Shown: piece after piece, positions 6,829-8,795 of the stretch
Layout: the number at the start of each line of letters is the position of its first letter
Position numbering within the stretch: position 1 is the stretch's first letter
Source of the DNA: Spirochaetia bacterium
Lineage (GTDB): Bacteria; Spirochaetota; Spirochaetia; Treponematales; Breznakiellaceae
Length of the DNA: 8,795 nucleotides
Reading direction: 5' to 3'
NCBI GenBank assembly: GCA_025997755.1
Contig: BNVA01000083.1
Coordinates: 1-8,795 of the forward strand
Notes under the pieces: generated by a model
What the model was told of the DNA's origin: nothing
The model's database searches: none
The model's input: only the letters and a program-made list of their open reading frames with translations
Position numbers and translations under genes: made by a program

Positions 6829-6834
6829 CCTCCT
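6829..6834 (-). promoter_or_regulatory. Strong Shine-Dalgarno of the hydrogenase-like chemoreceptor, overlapping the upstream stop codon
   Basis: On the minus strand AGGAGG lies seven bases before ATG 6821. Two of its bases are shared with the TAG stop of the ankyrin gene (6833-6835). Ribosomes finishing the ankyrin gene therefore stop on this site, which favours coupled translation of the two proteins. Confidence 0.9.
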
Positions 6835-7741
6835 AACTCTGCGGTGTTAATTTTTCTAGTAACGCGAGTATATCATTTTTTTTCAACAAAACTGCATATT
6901 TTCTTGCACTTGCACCAAGGCTGTCAGGTTCATCGGGGTTTGCTCCGGCTTTTAATAACAATCTTATAGACTCAATGTCGTTTAACCCTACGGCAATAAT
7001 AAGCGCCGACTGACCATCCTTGTTCTTTATATTTAAATTTGCTCCGACTTTTATCAAGTAGCTGATAATATCGCTGTACTTTCCTAAAGATGCGTCAATA
7101 ATCGCCGAATTGCCTCTGTCGCGCGAAATTGAATTTACACCGGCATTTTCTTTGATCAAAAATTTTATCATATCCAGATTTCCAGCGCGGGCGGCAAGGC
7201 AGAGCATGGGTACGCCGTTTTTGTTGTAATCGTTAGCGTGAAAACCGGATTGAATAAACAAAGCAGCAATTTCTACCGTTCCTTCGCTCACAATTTGGGC
7301 AAACGATTCTATTCCAAGCGGTATACCCTTAGCCATAATTGATTTTTTTGCCTGTTCCCGTGCCTCTTTACCGGTAAAATCTTCAATTTCTTTCTTAAAA
7401 AAATCTGAAACAGCCTTGCCCTTATCAAAAATGACGGAATTGTCTTTTAATAACTCAGGCGGCGTTAGGTTGTTGGGAGAAAAATATGCTATCTTTATCC
7501 CGCGCCCTGCGGCAAAACCCGCAAGAAAATCCGCACAATCCGGCACGGCGGAAAAAAATGCCGCAATATGCGTGGAATTTTTTAACGTTTCAAGAGCGCC
7601 GCCGTTTCCGCTTAACAGACCGGAAACTTCAAGCATTTCCGCATCGAATTCGCCGGAAGACACTTTTACCTTCTTAAAAGAATTGCAGAGTGTTTCCGCC
7701 TGTTTGGCACTTTCCTTGTCGTATATTACTACGATCTTCAA
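6833..7741 (-). CDS. Ankyrin-repeat protein with an N-terminal alpha/beta domain, function unknown
   Basis: 302 residues with no signal peptide or membrane segment, so probably cytoplasmic. The C-terminal half carries four to five ankyrin repeats: a degenerate one (about 145-173), then 176-206, 210-240, 243-273 and a partial last one (276-300). Typical repeat text is DMIKFLIKENAGVN, GANLNIKNKDGQSALIIA and LLLKAGANPDEPD. Such repeats bind other proteins. Residues 1-95 alternate strand and helix (MKIVVIYD; THIAAFF; FLAGFAAGRGIKIAYF) and resemble Rossmann-like, TIR-like or nucleoside-deoxyribosyltransferase-like domains. I cannot assign an enzyme and see no convincing catalytic set. The start is TTG 7741, one base after the fusA stop; no ATG or GTG lies near the conserved N-terminal strand and no good Shine-Dalgarno is seen, so it probably relies on coupling to fusA. 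Its stop overlaps the ribosome site of the hydrogenase-like chemoreceptor, suggesting a shared pathway or at least co-expression. Confidence 0.85.
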   Translation of the reverse strand: MKIVVIYDKESAKQAETLCNSFKKVKVSSGEFDAEMLEVSGLLSGNGGALETLKNSTHIAAFFSAVPDCADFLAGFAAGRGIKIAYFSPNNLTPPELLKDNSVIFDKGKAVSDFFKKEIEDFTGKEAREQAKKSIMAKGIPLGIESFAQIVSEGTVEIAALFIQSGFHANDYNKNGVPMLCLAARAGNLDMIKFLIKENAGVNSISRDRGNSAIIDASLGKYSDIISYLIKVGANLNIKNKDGQSALIIAVGLNDIESIRLLLKAGANPDEPDSLGASARKYAVLLKKNDILALLEKLTPQS

Positions 7742-7742
7742 T

Positions 7743-8795
7743 TTATCTTTGGTTTTCCTTTCTGCGTTTTTCCTCGTATGCTTTGATAAGCTCGTCGGAG
7801 ATACCCTGCGGAACTTTGCCGTATTTTTGAAATTCCATCGTAAACTCAGCCTTGCCCTGTGTCATTCCGCGTAACGCGGTAGAGTAGCCGAACATTTCGC
7901 TTAGCGGTACTTCAGCCTCCACGCGGCTAAATGTGCCGTCCTCCGTTGATGCCGAGATTATTCCGCGCCTCTGGTTTATGCTTGCAAAAATATTGCCCTG
8001 GAACTCCGTGGGTCCCTCCACCGAAACCTTCATTATCGGCTCCAAGATACACGGTTTTGCCTTGTTGTACGCCTCGCGGAACGCTCCTAAAGCCGCCTGT
8101 TGGAAGGCAATATCCGATGAGTCTACCGGATGAGACTGACCGTCGTTTATGCAGCAGCGGACATTCACTATAGGGAAGCCGATAAGCGTTCCCTTTTGAA
8201 TTGCCTGTTTAAAGCCCTTATCGCAGCTTGGTATGAACTCGTTGGGTATAGAGCCGCCCTTAATACTATCGACAAACTCGTAATCACCACCGGGGAAAGG
8301 CTCCATGTAACCCGCGACACGACCGTATTGACCCGAACCGCCGGTTTGCTTTTTGTGGGTATAGTTGAATTCCGCCCTCTGTGTAATTGCCTCGCGGTAA
8401 GCTACCTGTGGCATACCGGTATCCACCTCACACTGATACTCGCGGTGCATACGCTCAACATAAACATCAAGGTGAAGCTCGCCCATTCCTTTTATGATGG
8501 TCTGATTCGATTCCGGGTCTACAAAGGTTTGGAAAGTTGGGTCTTCTTTGGTAAAACGCCCCAGAGCCTTAGCCATCTGATCGGCGGATTTCTTGTCTTT
8601 TGGGGTTATGGCAAGAGAAATTACAGGCTCCGGTACGAACATCGACGACATAGCATAGTTCAGCCCCGTACCGCAAAATGTATCGCCGGAAGCGCAGTCA
8701 ACCCCGAAAAGCGCCACAATGTCGCCGGGTGCGCCCTCGTTTATATCTTCCATGCTGTTCGCGTGCATACGAACAAGCCGCCCAACCTTAAACTT
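7743..8795 (-). CDS. fusA: Translation elongation factor G (spirochaete/mitochondrial-like EF-G1), C-terminal half; 5' end outside window
   Basis: EF-G is the GTPase that drives ribosomal translocation. The frame is open from the window edge ([20 protein letters not shown]), so ATG 8768 is internal. The 350 residues present run from domain II through domains III, IV and V; the GTPase domain is outside. Markers are [71 protein letters not shown] and [15 protein letters not shown]. The segment [13 protein letters not shown] closely resembles mitochondrial EF-G1 as I recall it. This agrees with the published view that spirochaetes carry an EF-G1 form related to the mitochondrial translocase, alongside an EF-G2 recycling paralogue. 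It ends at TAA 7743-7745, with the ankyrin gene starting after one base, so the two share a transcript. Confidence 0.96.
   Translation of the reverse strand, partial: KFKVGRLVRMHANSMEDINEGAPGDIVALFGVDCASGDTFCGTGLNYAMSSMFVPEPVISLAITPKDKKSADQMAKALGRFTKEDPTFQTFVDPESNQTIIKGMGELHLDVYVERMHREYQCEVDTGMPQVAYREAITQRAEFNYTHKKQTGGSGQYGRVAGYMEPFPGGDYEFVDSIKGGSIPNEFIPSCDKGFKQAIQKGTLIGFPIVNVRCCINDGQSHPVDSSDIAFQQAALGAFREAYNKAKPCILEPIMKVSVEGPTEFQGNIFASINQRRGIISASTEDGTFSRVEAEVPLSEMFGYSTALRGMTQGKAEFTMEFQKYGKVPQGISDELIKAYEEKRRKENQR

Noticed and set aside
8766..8768. ATG at 8768 (minus) as the start of EF-G
   Set aside because: Conserved EF-G domain II residues continue upstream to the window edge; the methionine is internal.

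Overview
The window most likely comes from a spirochaete of the Treponema type. The evidence is an elongation factor G of the spirochaete/mitochondrial-like EF-G1 kind, a soluble chemoreceptor fused to an [FeFe]-hydrogenase-like domain (a fusion known from anaerobic, H2-rich settings such as termite-gut treponemes), and a set of treponeme-style housekeeping genes. This assignment rests on protein features recognised by eye, not on a database match.

The left half (1-4733) is read on the plus strand. It holds the C-terminal half of oligoendopeptidase F (pepF, cut by the window edge), a secreted M15-family peptidoglycan peptidase, an inner-membrane ComEC/Rec2-type DNA-uptake protein without the usual metallo-beta-lactamase tail, and rsmA (16S rRNA dimethyladenosine methyltransferase), which overlaps the end of comEC. 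Between pepF and the M15 gene lies a perfect ten-and-a-half copy array of the heptamer TGAGTAG. A second, oppositely oriented array of the related heptamer TACTCCT lies about 65 bases further on, inside the signal-peptide coding part of the M15 gene. comEC carries a cluster of palindromes in a poorly conserved N-terminal stretch that looks like an in-frame insertion.

The right half (4725-8795) is read on the minus strand as a very tight series: fusA (EF-G, 5' end outside the window), then an ankyrin-repeat protein 1 base later, then the hydrogenase-like chemoreceptor 11 bases later with its ribosome binding site overlapping the ankyrin stop codon. The two half-windows converge, and rsmA and the chemoreceptor overlap tail to tail by 9 bases with no obvious terminator between them.

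The most notable items are the putative H2/redox-sensing soluble chemoreceptor coupled to an ankyrin protein of unknown role, the paired inverted heptanucleotide arrays that could make the M15 peptidase phase-variable, and the palindromic insert in comEC. There are no recognisable RNA genes, CRISPR arrays, transposases or phage genes. The longest stretch without a gene is about 100 bases.
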